In this document: piece by piece, positions 1 to 6,282 of the stretch | How the letters are laid out: every line of letters starts with the position of its first letter | Position numbering within the stretch: position 1 is the stretch's first letter | Assembly: GCA_947589335.1 (NCBI GenBank) | Contig: CANPZH010000048.1 | Location: 1-10,256 of the forward strand | Direction: 5' to 3' | Length of the DNA stretch: 10,256 nt | Origin: an uncultured Clostridia bacterium | GTDB taxonomy: Bacteria; Bacillota; Clostridia; Christensenellales; Borkfalkiaceae | Program-made: the position numbers and the translations under genes | Notes under the pieces: model-generated | Seen by the model: only the letters and a program-made list of their open reading frames with translations | Database searches by the model: none | Told to the model about the DNA's origin: nothing

Positions 1-1
1 G

Positions 2-1123
2 GAGACGGTCTGTTGCGACCTCATCGCCGTCCGCCGCAGGACGGAGGAGGGGATGCTCGTGTTCCTTCTGAATCCGCCCGAAAACGGCGCCGTGGAGGCG
101 GAGATCGCCATCCGCACGGACAAGGGCTGCTGCAAGCTCGACCTGCGCACCGGCGAGCGGGAGCCCGTCGCCTATACGCGCCGCGGGGACAGGATCGTCA
201 TCAAGCGGCAATTCGCGCGGGATGAGGAACTCATGCTCCTCGTCGGCGAGGAACTTCCCGCCGGGAAGGAGAGCGGCATGGAGCCCGCCGCGCTCCCCGA
301 GACCTTCTCCTACACATTGAACGAGCCCAACTTCCTCGTGCTCGACAACGCGGAGTACGCGATCGACGGCGAGCCGCAGGGGAGCGAATACGTCCTCCGC
401 ATCGACGAAGCCGTCCGCGACCGATTCGGGCTCGAGCGCCGCAACAACGAGATGATCCAGCCGTGGTTCCGCAAAAAGTTCGGCGGAACGGACAAAAAGT
501 ACTGCCGCGTGACCCTCACCTATGCCTTCGACGCCGAGACGATCCCCGGGGAGATCTTCCTCATGACCGAGGACGCGGAGAAGACGGACGTCGTCCTCAA
601 CGGCGCGCCCGTCGAAAAGGGAGAGATCCTTCCGACGCCCATCGACAACTGCTTCGGGCTCATCCGCCTTCCCGGAAACCGTCTGCGCAAGGGACGGAAC
701 ACCCTCACGCTCGGGACCGATTTCTACGCCGAAAGCAACCTCGAGGGCAGCTTCCTCTGCGGAGCGTTCGGCGTGAGGGCGGGGGATCCCGATACGATCG
801 TCGCCCTCCCCGAAAAGCTGGCGGCGGGGGATCTGTGCCTGCAGGGGCTTCCCTACTACGGCGGGACGGTGACCCTCTCCTGCCCGCTCGCCGCGGGCGA
901 ATACCTCGCGGAGACCGAGGACCTCGGCTGCGCCGTGATGAAGGTGAACGGCAGCCCGATCGCCTTTCCGCCCTTCCGCGCCGCATTCCGTTCGGTCGGG
1001 GAACTGGACGTCGCCCTCGTGATGACCCGCAACAATCTCTTCGGCTGTTCGGACGATACCGGGAAGCACACGCTGCGCCCGCAGGGATTGATGAAATTGC
1101 TCAAAGTACTTCACAAAAATTAG
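2..1123 (+). CDS. C-terminal part of a large glycoside hydrolase-like protein (GH2/GH106-type accessory domains), 5' truncated
   Basis: The frame is open from base 2 to the TAG at 1121-1123, giving 373 residues of a protein that began upstream; the ATG at 53 is only an internal methionine. Residues about 1-86 look like the short beta-sandwich after a TIM barrel in large hydrolases, with a VFLLNPPENG strand and an LDLRTGE-type turn. Residues about 105-260 look like a galactose-binding/GH2-like jelly roll: VLDNAEY at 113, a later NGAPVEKG segment, and LEGSFLCGAFGV at 247-258. A final beta domain begins near LPYYGG (283-288). This order is typical of very large rhamnosidase-like or GH2-related enzymes of Bacillota that act on plant or host glycans. 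The catalytic domain is outside the window, so the reaction cannot be named. No signal or membrane segment is visible in this part. It could instead be a non-catalytic carbohydrate-binding protein. Confidence 0.7.
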   Translation, partial: ETVCCDLIAVRRRTEEGMLVFLLNPPENGAVEAEIAIRTDKGCCKLDLRTGEREPVAYTRRGDRIVIKRQFARDEELMLLVGEELPAGKESGMEPAALPETFSYTLNEPNFLVLDNAEYAIDGEPQGSEYVLRIDEAVRDRFGLERRNNEMIQPWFRKKFGGTDKKYCRVTLTYAFDAETIPGEIFLMTEDAEKTDVVLNGAPVEKGEILPTPIDNCFGLIRLPGNRLRKGRNTLTLGTDFYAESNLEGSFLCGAFGVRAGDPDTIVALPEKLAAGDLCLQGLPYYGGTVTLSCPLAAGEYLAETEDLGCAVMKVNGSPIAFPPFRAAFRSVGELDVALVMTRNNLFGCSDDTGKHTLRPQGLMKLLKVLHKN

Positions 1124-1148
1124 TCGGAATATGCGCAGATCTTGTTCA

Positions 1149-1197
1149 TTTGTGATAAAAATGACGAAAATGGACGACTTTCTTTCAAATTCACAAA
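1149..1197. repeat. Inverted repeat TTTGTGA / TCACAAA upstream of the promoter
   Basis: TTTGTGA at 1149-1155 is matched by its exact reverse complement TCACAAA at 1191-1197, 35 bases later and just upstream of the -35 box. Two half-sites in this position could bind a regulator. In AT-rich DNA, however, a 7-base match over this distance can arise by chance, so the call is weak. Confidence 0.3.
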
Positions 1198-1203
1198 CAA
1201 GTA

Positions 1204-1232
1204 TTGACACAATCGGTATAATATGATAGGAT
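1204..1232 (+). promoter_or_regulatory. Sigma-A-type promoter of the transport/hydrolase operon
   Basis: A perfect -35 box TTGACA lies at 1204-1209. Seventeen bases later is TAGGAT (1227-1232), which matches TATAAT at four of six positions and has an extended -10 TG at 1224-1225. Transcription would start near 1239, giving a leader of about 200 nt before the GTG at 1440. A perfect TATAAT also occurs at 1217-1222 and TATGAT at 1222-1227, but their spacings of 7 and 12 bases from TTGACA are too short for that -35 box. Confidence 0.75.
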
Positions 1233-1273
1233 ATGACATGAGAGAAGTTTTCAATTTTTGTAATTTGCTCAAC

Positions 1274-1304
1274 GGCGGAGGGGATCGAGGATAGGATCTC
1301 CGCC
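1274..1304 (+). repeat. Leader hairpin 1 (GGCGGAG ... CTCCGCC)
   Basis: GGCGGAG at 1274-1280 pairs perfectly with CTCCGCC at 1298-1304. ATC (1284-1286) and GAT (1295-1297) can extend the stem past a GGG bulge. It lies in the transcribed leader about 35 nt after the predicted start of transcription. No T-run follows, so it is not a standard terminator. Confidence 0.55.
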
Positions 1305-1317
1305 CTTGCGTAAGGCG
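1301..1317 (+). repeat. Leader hairpin 2, overlapping hairpin 1
   Basis: CCTT at 1304-1307 and AAGG at 1312-1315 form a stem closed by a GCGT loop. It can be lengthened by CG (1301-1302) with CG (1316-1317) across a bulged C. Because it uses bases 1301-1304, which also form the 3' arm of hairpin 1, the two hairpins cannot both form completely. Confidence 0.35.
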
Positions 1318-1365
1318 AAACGCGCAAATGGACGAGCGAATTGCACAATAAATTGAAAAATTTGG

Positions 1366-1383
1366 GCGAAGGCGCGCCTTCGC
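1366..1383. repeat. Perfect 18-base palindrome in the leader
   Basis: GCGAAGGCG at 1366-1374 is followed immediately by its exact reverse complement CGCCTTCGC at 1375-1383. In RNA it would form a 7-bp GC-rich stem with a CGCG tetraloop. In DNA it is a symmetrical site that could bind a dimeric regulator. The bases after it (GTTAGTTCAT) are not a T-run, so intrinsic termination is unlikely. Confidence 0.7.
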
Positions 1384-1384
1384 G

Positions 1385-1409
1385 TTAGTTCATAAAAATT
1401 ATGAACTAA
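1385..1409. repeat. 25-base inverted repeat near the first gene, candidate operator
   Basis: TTAGTTCATAA (1385-1395) and its exact reverse complement TTATGAACTAA (1399-1409) are separated by AAA. The repeat starts one base after the 18-base palindrome and ends 18 bases before the ribosome binding site. Perfect 11-base arms with a short centre are typical of an operator for a dimeric regulator; as RNA it would be an AU-rich hairpin. No regulator gene is present in the window to link it to. Confidence 0.6.
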
Positions 1410-1427
1410 AAAAACTTAACAGAGTTC

Positions 1428-1434
1428 AAGGAGG
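1428..1434 (+). promoter_or_regulatory. Ribosome binding site AAGGAGG for the GTG-started permease
   Basis: AAGGAGG is a consensus Shine-Dalgarno sequence. It ends 5 bases before GTG at 1440-1442. It decides the start: the GTG two bases earlier (1438) is followed at once by TGA, and no in-frame ATG is as well placed. Confidence 0.9.
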
Positions 1435-1439
1435 ATCGT

Positions 1440-3518
1440 GTGAAAAAATTGTCAAAAACGAGTGTTCTGTTCCTCATCGGAGCGTGCCTTGCGGGAGTGA
1501 TCTGCCTCGGTTCGTTCGTGATGGTCATCGTCTCCGCGGTCCTCTCCGGAAGGAACATGAGCCTCGGCATCGACCTGAACAGCTACAACGTGGTCAAGAT
1601 GGCGGTCGCCGAAGACGGCACGCGCATCGCGGGCACACAGGACGGTACGCTGTTCGCGTTCGATGAAGACGGAGAGATCCTCTGGAACGTCGGCGCCGTC
1701 CACGACCGCGCGGTCTACGACATCGCGACGGAGAGCGGAAAGGTGTTCGCGGCCTATGCGGACGGCAGCGTGTACGTCTTTTCGATGGAGGACGCAGCCG
1801 CCCATGCGCCCGCTCCCGCAGAGGACGGGGAAGAGGGGGCTCAGGCTCAGCCCGCGGGATCCTTTGCGGAGCAATGCAAGGTCTACCGGACGGAAAATTC
1901 CCTGAGCGGGAACGTCTCCAACACCCAGCTGCTCGTGCGCGAGGGGGGAGAGACGTTCTACCTGCGCGGCAGGTTCAACGACGGCGGAAACAGATATTAC
2001 ATCTACCGCTTCGACTCCGATGAGGAGGCGGAGCTTGTTCAGCGTTCTTCGGGCAGCTTCCGCATCGGCGGCATGGCGCTGTCCGGAGACGATTTTTACT
2101 ATGCCTTCCGCGGGACCGTCTATCTTGAAGACGGGGTGACGGAACTCTTTACGATCGACCAGAACATCGTCGCGGTGTCCGCGACGGAGACGGAGCTTGC
2201 CGTGATCACCGAGGGCAACACCCTCGTCGTCTACGACTTCGCCTCCGGGCAGACGGTCTACGACGGAGGGATCCGCACTGCGCTCGACTCCAACTATGTG
2301 TTCTCCCTCGGGCGGAACTTCCTCGCCAAGATCAAGAACGGCGGCGTTGCGCTGATCGGGACGGAGGAGCGCGGGGTCACGCTCACGATGAACGCGAGCG
2401 ACAGCGCGAACTTCGTCCTCTGGAACGACGACTGCTTCATGCTGAGAGACACTTCCGACATCGAACATCCCGTCGTCATCTTCTATTCCGTGCCGCTCGC
2501 GAGGTCCATCTCCCTCTTCTCCACCCTGCTGTGGGTATTCATCGCGCTGATGATCCTCTCCGCCGCGGTTTGCGCGGTGTGCGGGGCGGCGGTCGTCACG
2601 CGGCTGAGAGAGAAGATGCAGGCGGCGACGAAAGAGTTTGCAAAGGCGGTCTGGCGGCAGAAGACGATCTACCTTTCCCTGCTCATTCCGTTCGCGCTTC
2701 TGATCACTTTCTATTTCGTGCCGATCGTATTGGGCTTCTCCCTCTCCTTCCTCGACTATATCCCGGGGGAGAAATCGGTCTTTGTGGGATTCCGTTTCTT
2801 CACGGCGGTGTTCTCCACGCCCGGTTTCTGGGAGGGAGTCGGAAACATGGCGGTCTTCCTTGTCACAGACCTTTTGAAGGCCCTCATCCCGCCCTTCATC
2901 ATCGCCGAACTCATCTTCACGGTGCGCTTCAAGCGGTTCTCGCTCTGGACGCGTATCCTGCTCTTCCTTCCCGGGATCCTGCCCGGCGTCGCGACGGCGC
3001 TCGTCTGGAGCCAGGGGATCTTCGGCGACTCCCAGAACAGCGTCATCAACGCGTTCGTCGGGATGTTCGTGCCCAACTTCGCGATGAACTGGATCAACAA
3101 TCCCTCGAACGCGATCCGTCTGACGTCGATCATCGCGTTCGGGTTCCCGTGGGTGGGGTCTTATCTCATCTTCTACGGGGCGCTCGGGGGAATCAACCAA
3201 TCCATCTTCGAGGCGGCAAAGCTCGACGGCTGCTCGTGGATCAGGAGAGTCGTCACGATCGACATCCCGATGATCTTCGCCCAGTTCAAGTATGTGTTCA
3301 TCACTTCGTTCATCGCCTCGATACAGAACTACAGCACGCTGTACATTCTGTACGGCGCGGAGGGGACGGCGCTCGTCAAGACGCCCGCGCTCATGATGTA
3401 CGGCGAGATCATGGCAGGCAATTACGGGATCGCAAGCGTCATGGGCATCTTCCTGTTTGCGATCCTCATCGTGGCGTCCATCTTCAACTTCAAGTCCCAG
3501 CAAGAACAGATCGTATAA
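1440..3518 (+). CDS. Sugar ABC transporter permease (MalF-type) with N-terminal beta-propeller-like ectodomain
   Basis: This inner-membrane subunit of a CUT1-type importer has 692 residues, more than twice the usual permease length of about 300. After MKKLSK, a first membrane helix spans about 8-34. Residues 45-350 hold repeated strands of PQQ/WD40 style, such as DGTLFAFD (68-75) and DGSVYVF (108-114), with an Ala/Pro/Glu-rich insert near 118-140. A second helix (about 357-387) and a basic stretch (388-408) lead into the permease core, with about six helices from 410 to 684. The EAA loop is clear: EAAKLDG at 591-597, nine residues, then IDIP ending at P610; this loop docks the ATPase. By the positive-inside rule the propeller faces outward. 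GTG start chosen from the ribosome binding site. The fusion is unusual; the propeller may sense or bind ligand or the binding protein, which is inference. Confidence 0.93.
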   Translation: MKKLSKTSVLFLIGACLAGVICLGSFVMVIVSAVLSGRNMSLGIDLNSYNVVKMAVAEDGTRIAGTQDGTLFAFDEDGEILWNVGAVHDRAVYDIATESGKVFAAYADGSVYVFSMEDAAAHAPAPAEDGEEGAQAQPAGSFAEQCKVYRTENSLSGNVSNTQLLVREGGETFYLRGRFNDGGNRYYIYRFDSDEEAELVQRSSGSFRIGGMALSGDDFYYAFRGTVYLEDGVTELFTIDQNIVAVSATETELAVITEGNTLVVYDFASGQTVYDGGIRTALDSNYVFSLGRNFLAKIKNGGVALIGTEERGVTLTMNASDSANFVLWNDDCFMLRDTSDIEHPVVIFYSVPLARSISLFSTLLWVFIALMILSAAVCAVCGAAVVTRLREKMQAATKEFAKAVWRQKTIYLSLLIPFALLITFYFVPIVLGFSLSFLDYIPGEKSVFVGFRFFTAVFSTPGFWEGVGNMAVFLVTDLLKALIPPFIIAELIFTVRFKRFSLWTRILLFLPGILPGVATALVWSQGIFGDSQNSVINAFVGMFVPNFAMNWINNPSNAIRLTSIIAFGFPWVGSYLIFYGALGGINQSIFEAAKLDGCSWIRRVVTIDIPMIFAQFKYVFITSFIASIQNYSTLYILYGAEGTALVKTPALMMYGEIMAGNYGIASVMGIFLFAILIVASIFNFKSQQEQIV

Positions 3519-3523
3519 GGAGG
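3516..3523 (+). promoter_or_regulatory. Stop codon embedded in the ribosome binding site (TAAGGAGG)
   Basis: The TAA ending the first permease (3516-3518) forms part of the AAGGAGG (3517-3523) for the next gene, whose ATG follows 5 bases later at 3529. This arrangement implies tight translational coupling. It fixes the start at 3529 rather than at the in-frame ATG at 3457, which lies inside the upstream gene. Confidence 0.9.
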
Positions 3524-3528
3524 GGAAC

Positions 3529-4416
3529 ATGCAGAACTATCCCGACAAAGCGGAATTACTCCCCGGCAAACGGATCAAGACGAAAAAGCGGGGGATCGAC
3601 GGCAATATCGCGCAGGGCATCATCGTGTTCCTGCTGGTCCTGTTGCTGTTTTTGACGATGATGCCCGTCATCATCACCCTCATCATGTCCCTCAAATATC
3701 CCGAGGACATCATGGCGTACTCCATCTGGACCCTCCCGAGAAACGGTTGGGCGTTCGGGAACTATGCGAGCGCTTACAGCGTCCTGTCCCTCCCGCTCCT
3801 CAACACCCTCTGGATCGACCTCTTCTGTACGGTCGTCGTCATGCTGCTCAGCTGCTACATCGCCTTTCTGTTCCAGTGGTTCTCCTTCAAGGGCAGAAAG
3901 CCGCTGTTCGCGCTCTTCATCGCGCCCATGCTCGTCCCGACGGTCGTCCTGCTCTCGCCGACGTACGTCGTCGTGCGCAACCTCGGGCTCATCGGCAATT
4001 CCCTCGGCGTGATCCTTCCCTACATCGCGGGCAACCAGATCGCCTCGGTCTTCATGCTCCGCGTCTTCATGGGACAGCATCCGAAGTCTCTCTATGAGGC
4101 GGCGCAGCTCGACGGTGCGAACAAGTTCTACCTGTTCCTCTACGTCTGTCTGCCGCTTTCCTTCCCGATCATGATGGTGCAGGGCATCGGCATCTTTGCG
4201 GCGATCTACAACGACTATCTCTGGCCGCAGCTGCTGTTTGCGAGCGACCTCTCGAAGGGGACCTTGATGCCCTACCTGCGCTCCATCGTCTACAACTACA
4301 CGCAGGGGATCCAGTATGCGATGTATCTCGTCGCCGGTATCCCGCTCATCATCTCCACGATCATCAGTATCAAATTCTTCGTCTCCGGCGATTTCGCCAG
4401 CGGCATGAAGATGTAA
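3529..4416 (+). CDS. Sugar ABC transporter permease (MalG-type)
   Basis: This 295-residue protein is a normal-length partner permease of a CUT1 carbohydrate importer. A short basic N-terminus (MQNYPDKAELLPGKRIKTKKRG) precedes helix 1 at about 27-53. Further helices lie near 81-118 (possibly with a re-entrant part), 125-148, 161-182, 212-232 and 262-288. The EAA loop is EAAQLDG at 190-196, followed after nine residues by VCLP ending at P209, which matches the ATPase-docking consensus. It would form the heterodimeric channel with the propeller-bearing permease directly upstream; only 10 bases separate the two genes. No ATPase gene lies nearby, which is common in Bacillota that use one shared MsiK/UgpC-type ATPase. 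The substrate cannot be deduced from the permease. Confidence 0.95.
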   Translation: MQNYPDKAELLPGKRIKTKKRGIDGNIAQGIIVFLLVLLLFLTMMPVIITLIMSLKYPEDIMAYSIWTLPRNGWAFGNYASAYSVLSLPLLNTLWIDLFCTVVVMLLSCYIAFLFQWFSFKGRKPLFALFIAPMLVPTVVLLSPTYVVVRNLGLIGNSLGVILPYIAGNQIASVFMLRVFMGQHPKSLYEAAQLDGANKFYLFLYVCLPLSFPIMMVQGIGIFAAIYNDYLWPQLLFASDLSKGTLMPYLRSIVYNYTQGIQYAMYLVAGIPLIISTIISIKFFVSGDFASGMKM

Positions 4417-4430
4417 ATCAGTCAATTTAT

Positions 4431-4436
4431 AGGAGG
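4431..4436 (+). promoter_or_regulatory. Ribosome binding site AGGAGG for the binding lipoprotein
   Basis: AGGAGG lies 9 bases before the ATG at 4446, in a 29-base AT-rich gap after the permease stop codon. The strong site fits the need for many copies of the binding protein. No separate promoter or terminator is visible in the gap. Confidence 0.88.
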
Positions 4437-4445
4437 AAACGATAA

Positions 4446-6263
4446 ATGAGGAAACTGTTTGCTTTACTGCTCGGCTTGAGTATTTCGATGAGCTTGGTGC
4501 TCGCCGGCTGCGGCGAGGATCCGACGCCAACCCCCGGCGGCGACAAACCCGGCTCCGGCGGCGAAAACCCCACCCCCGGCGACAAGATCGAGGCGGACAT
4601 CACGTTCTATACGTCCGTCAACATCATCGAACAGCGTGCTCTTCAGAACGTCGCTTACCAATATGAAGACATGCAGTACAACAAGGGGAACGAGGTCACG
4701 GTCACGATCATCAACAACACCGACCCCGACAGCTATACGCAGAACCTGAGGAACCTCGTGAGCGGCGGAGTCACCTCGCCCACGCTCTCTTCGGTCTCCC
4801 CGATCCCCGAATATTTCGGCACCGATAAGCTCGTCGACCTTTCGGGCTATCTCGAGGAACCCAATCCCTACAGCCCCGACTACGACACGTGGATGGACGG
4901 GCTCGAACCGGACGCTTACCGCTCCGCGCAGACGGGCTCGAAGATCACCGTCCCCGGCGTGAGCTATTCCTCGAACTACACCTGCGCCTTCTACGACAAG
5001 TCCGCGATGAAGGCGGTCATGGGCGACGACCCGCTGGTCGCTTCCGACGGCACGGTCGACGGCTCCAAGGTGACCTGGCAGTGGATGATGGACGCACTCG
5101 CAAAGGCGAAGACCTATCAGAACGATCAGGGCGTCAACCTGATGCGCTATCCCCTCGGGCTCTCCACGAGCGAGCAGTCCTGCGGCGAAGATAACTTCAA
5201 CTTCGTCACCTCCATCATGAACATGTATCTCGACCAGTACTTCCGCGACTTCATCGAGGCAGTGCACTCCGAGGAGGGGGACTACAGCTACATCTCGGGC
5301 ATCGACGGCAAGTGGACGTACGACGAGACGGACCAGGGGCTCGACCTTCCCAACGTCTACACCTACAACCTCAACAAGGTCGTCGACAAGTACTTCAACG
5401 GGACCGAGTACGGACCCGACTCTCCCCGCTACAAGGAGATGATGGGCAAGCTCTATGAGCTCCTCCGTTACTGCAACCCCGAGTCTTCCTACCACAACAA
5501 CTTCGATAACTTCAACCGTACGACGATCGTCTTCAACCGGCTCAGCAGCGGAGACAGCAGCCAGTACACCGACCTCAAGCTCTTCTACATCGAGACCCTC
5601 GGCTACGTGAGAACGTACAGAGACGCATTCAAGGGCATCTTCGAATCCCAGAGCGAGTTCCCGAGCGGCGAGACGGTCACGAGCCACCTCGGCTGGTTCC
5701 TGCTTCCCAAGATGGATTCCGACCTTCCCGGCGTTGCGGATAACGTCCGCGCATGGGGCGGCCCCCTTGAGAACTACGGCGTTCTGAGCACCGGCTCCAC
5801 CTCGAAAGACGCGATCGCAGTCGACTTCCTGCGCTATCTCGTCTCCCCCGAAGGACAGAACAGCATCAGCGCGACCTACGTCAGCGAGAACCATGCGCCG
5901 CAGGTCATGCGCCAGCTCGTCAGAGGGTTCGAGGTCCCTTCGGAGATCGACCATACCCAGTCTGCAAAATCCGCCGGCGGCGACAGCACGAGCTCGCCCT
6001 ACGCGATCTTCGGCATGGGCTACGGCATGAGGACCTGCAACATCGGCAGCACGAACAACATGGTCAAGAACAGCATCGCGACCCTGCTCTGCAACTACTT
6101 CCGCGGGAACTCTGCGGATTGGAACGGCGGGCAGATGCTCGAGATCCTCAAGAGCGGTTTCTCCAACTATGCGGCGGAATACGACCTCATTTATACCGAT
6201 CCCTCGAAGGTCTCCGAAGCGACGAACGGACTGAAGAATTCCCCGTTCAACACGACGACCTGA
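4446..6263 (+). CDS. Extracellular solute-binding lipoprotein of the sugar ABC importer (family 1 type)
   Basis: This 605-residue protein should be anchored to the outer face of the membrane and deliver an oligosaccharide to the adjacent permeases. The signal peptide has a clear lipobox LAGC with the lipidated cysteine at 22. A Pro/Gly/Thr-rich flexible linker (about 23-48) leads to the mature domain, which starts with the strand ADITFYTS typical of these proteins. An N-lobe segment (DLSGYLEE), an aromatic-rich middle part with many Tyr and Trp residues suited to stacking on sugars, and the late motif VDFLRYLVSPEGQ (459-471), preceded by NYGVLSTGS, support the family. It is longer than the usual 420-450 residues, which may reflect a larger ligand; that is inference. 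The position between the permeases and the surface hydrolase-like genes supports the role. Confidence 0.93.
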   Translation: MRKLFALLLGLSISMSLVLAGCGEDPTPTPGGDKPGSGGENPTPGDKIEADITFYTSVNIIEQRALQNVAYQYEDMQYNKGNEVTVTIINNTDPDSYTQNLRNLVSGGVTSPTLSSVSPIPEYFGTDKLVDLSGYLEEPNPYSPDYDTWMDGLEPDAYRSAQTGSKITVPGVSYSSNYTCAFYDKSAMKAVMGDDPLVASDGTVDGSKVTWQWMMDALAKAKTYQNDQGVNLMRYPLGLSTSEQSCGEDNFNFVTSIMNMYLDQYFRDFIEAVHSEEGDYSYISGIDGKWTYDETDQGLDLPNVYTYNLNKVVDKYFNGTEYGPDSPRYKEMMGKLYELLRYCNPESSYHNNFDNFNRTTIVFNRLSSGDSSQYTDLKLFYIETLGYVRTYRDAFKGIFESQSEFPSGETVTSHLGWFLLPKMDSDLPGVADNVRAWGGPLENYGVLSTGSTSKDAIAVDFLRYLVSPEGQNSISATYVSENHAPQVMRQLVRGFEVPSEIDHTQSAKSAGGDSTSSPYAIFGMGYGMRTCNIGSTNNMVKNSIATLLCNYFRGNSADWNGGQMLEILKSGFSNYAAEYDLIYTDPSKVSEATNGLKNSPFNTTT

Positions 6264-6272
6264 TCATAACAC

Positions 6273-6277
6273 GGAGG
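6273..6277 (+). promoter_or_regulatory. Ribosome binding site GGAGG for the first GH99-like lipoprotein
   Basis: GGAGG ends 5 bases before the ATG at 6283 and sits in the 19-base gap after the binding protein's TGA. It supports the chosen start and membership of the same operon. Confidence 0.82.
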
Positions 6278-6282
6278 CGGGC

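Larger units (their letters stand above)
1124..1439 (+). other. AT-rich intergenic region and operon leader
   Basis: This 316-base gap has no convincing gene on either strand. It is clearly more AT-rich than its flanks in its first half and near its end. It holds a sigma-A-like promoter at 1204-1232, a leader of about 200 nt with four inverted-repeat structures (1274-1304, 1301-1317, 1366-1383, 1385-1409), and a consensus ribosome binding site at 1428-1434. No GC-rich hairpin followed by a T-run is seen directly after the upstream stop codon at 1123, so the upstream gene has no obvious intrinsic terminator. Confidence 0.85.

Noticed and set aside
1217..1222. Perfect TATAAT as the -10 box.
   Set aside because: It is only 7 bases from TTGACA. 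The best alternative -35 (TTCACA at 1190-1195) would leave 21 bases. The TAGGAT at 1227 with 17-base spacing and an extended TG fits better.
1238..1294. An 18-codon frame (MREVFNFCNLLNGGGDRG) starting at the predicted transcription start.
   Set aside because: There is no ribosome binding site, and it would have to be translated as a leaderless message. Nothing shows that it is a real leader peptide.
1328..1351. A 7-codon frame (MDERIAQ) in the leader.
   Set aside because: It is too short to judge, and the upstream AAGGCG is a poor and badly placed ribosome binding site.
1366..1410. Intrinsic terminator between promoter and first gene.
   Set aside because: The GC palindrome is not followed by a T-run on the + strand. 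On the minus strand it is followed by an AT-rich stretch containing TTTTT, but no minus-strand gene needs a terminator here.
3457..3528. Extended start of the second permease at the ATG at 3457.
   Set aside because: It would overlap the end of the upstream permease by about 60 bases and has no ribosome binding site. AAGGAGG is placed correctly for the ATG at 3529.
1452..3530. A 692-codon open frame on the minus strand, opposite the propeller-permease gene.
   Set aside because: It is a shadow caused by GC-rich codon use. The product is highly charged with no fold-like pattern, while the + strand has clear membrane helices, an EAA loop and a good ribosome binding site. The equal length is a coincidence.
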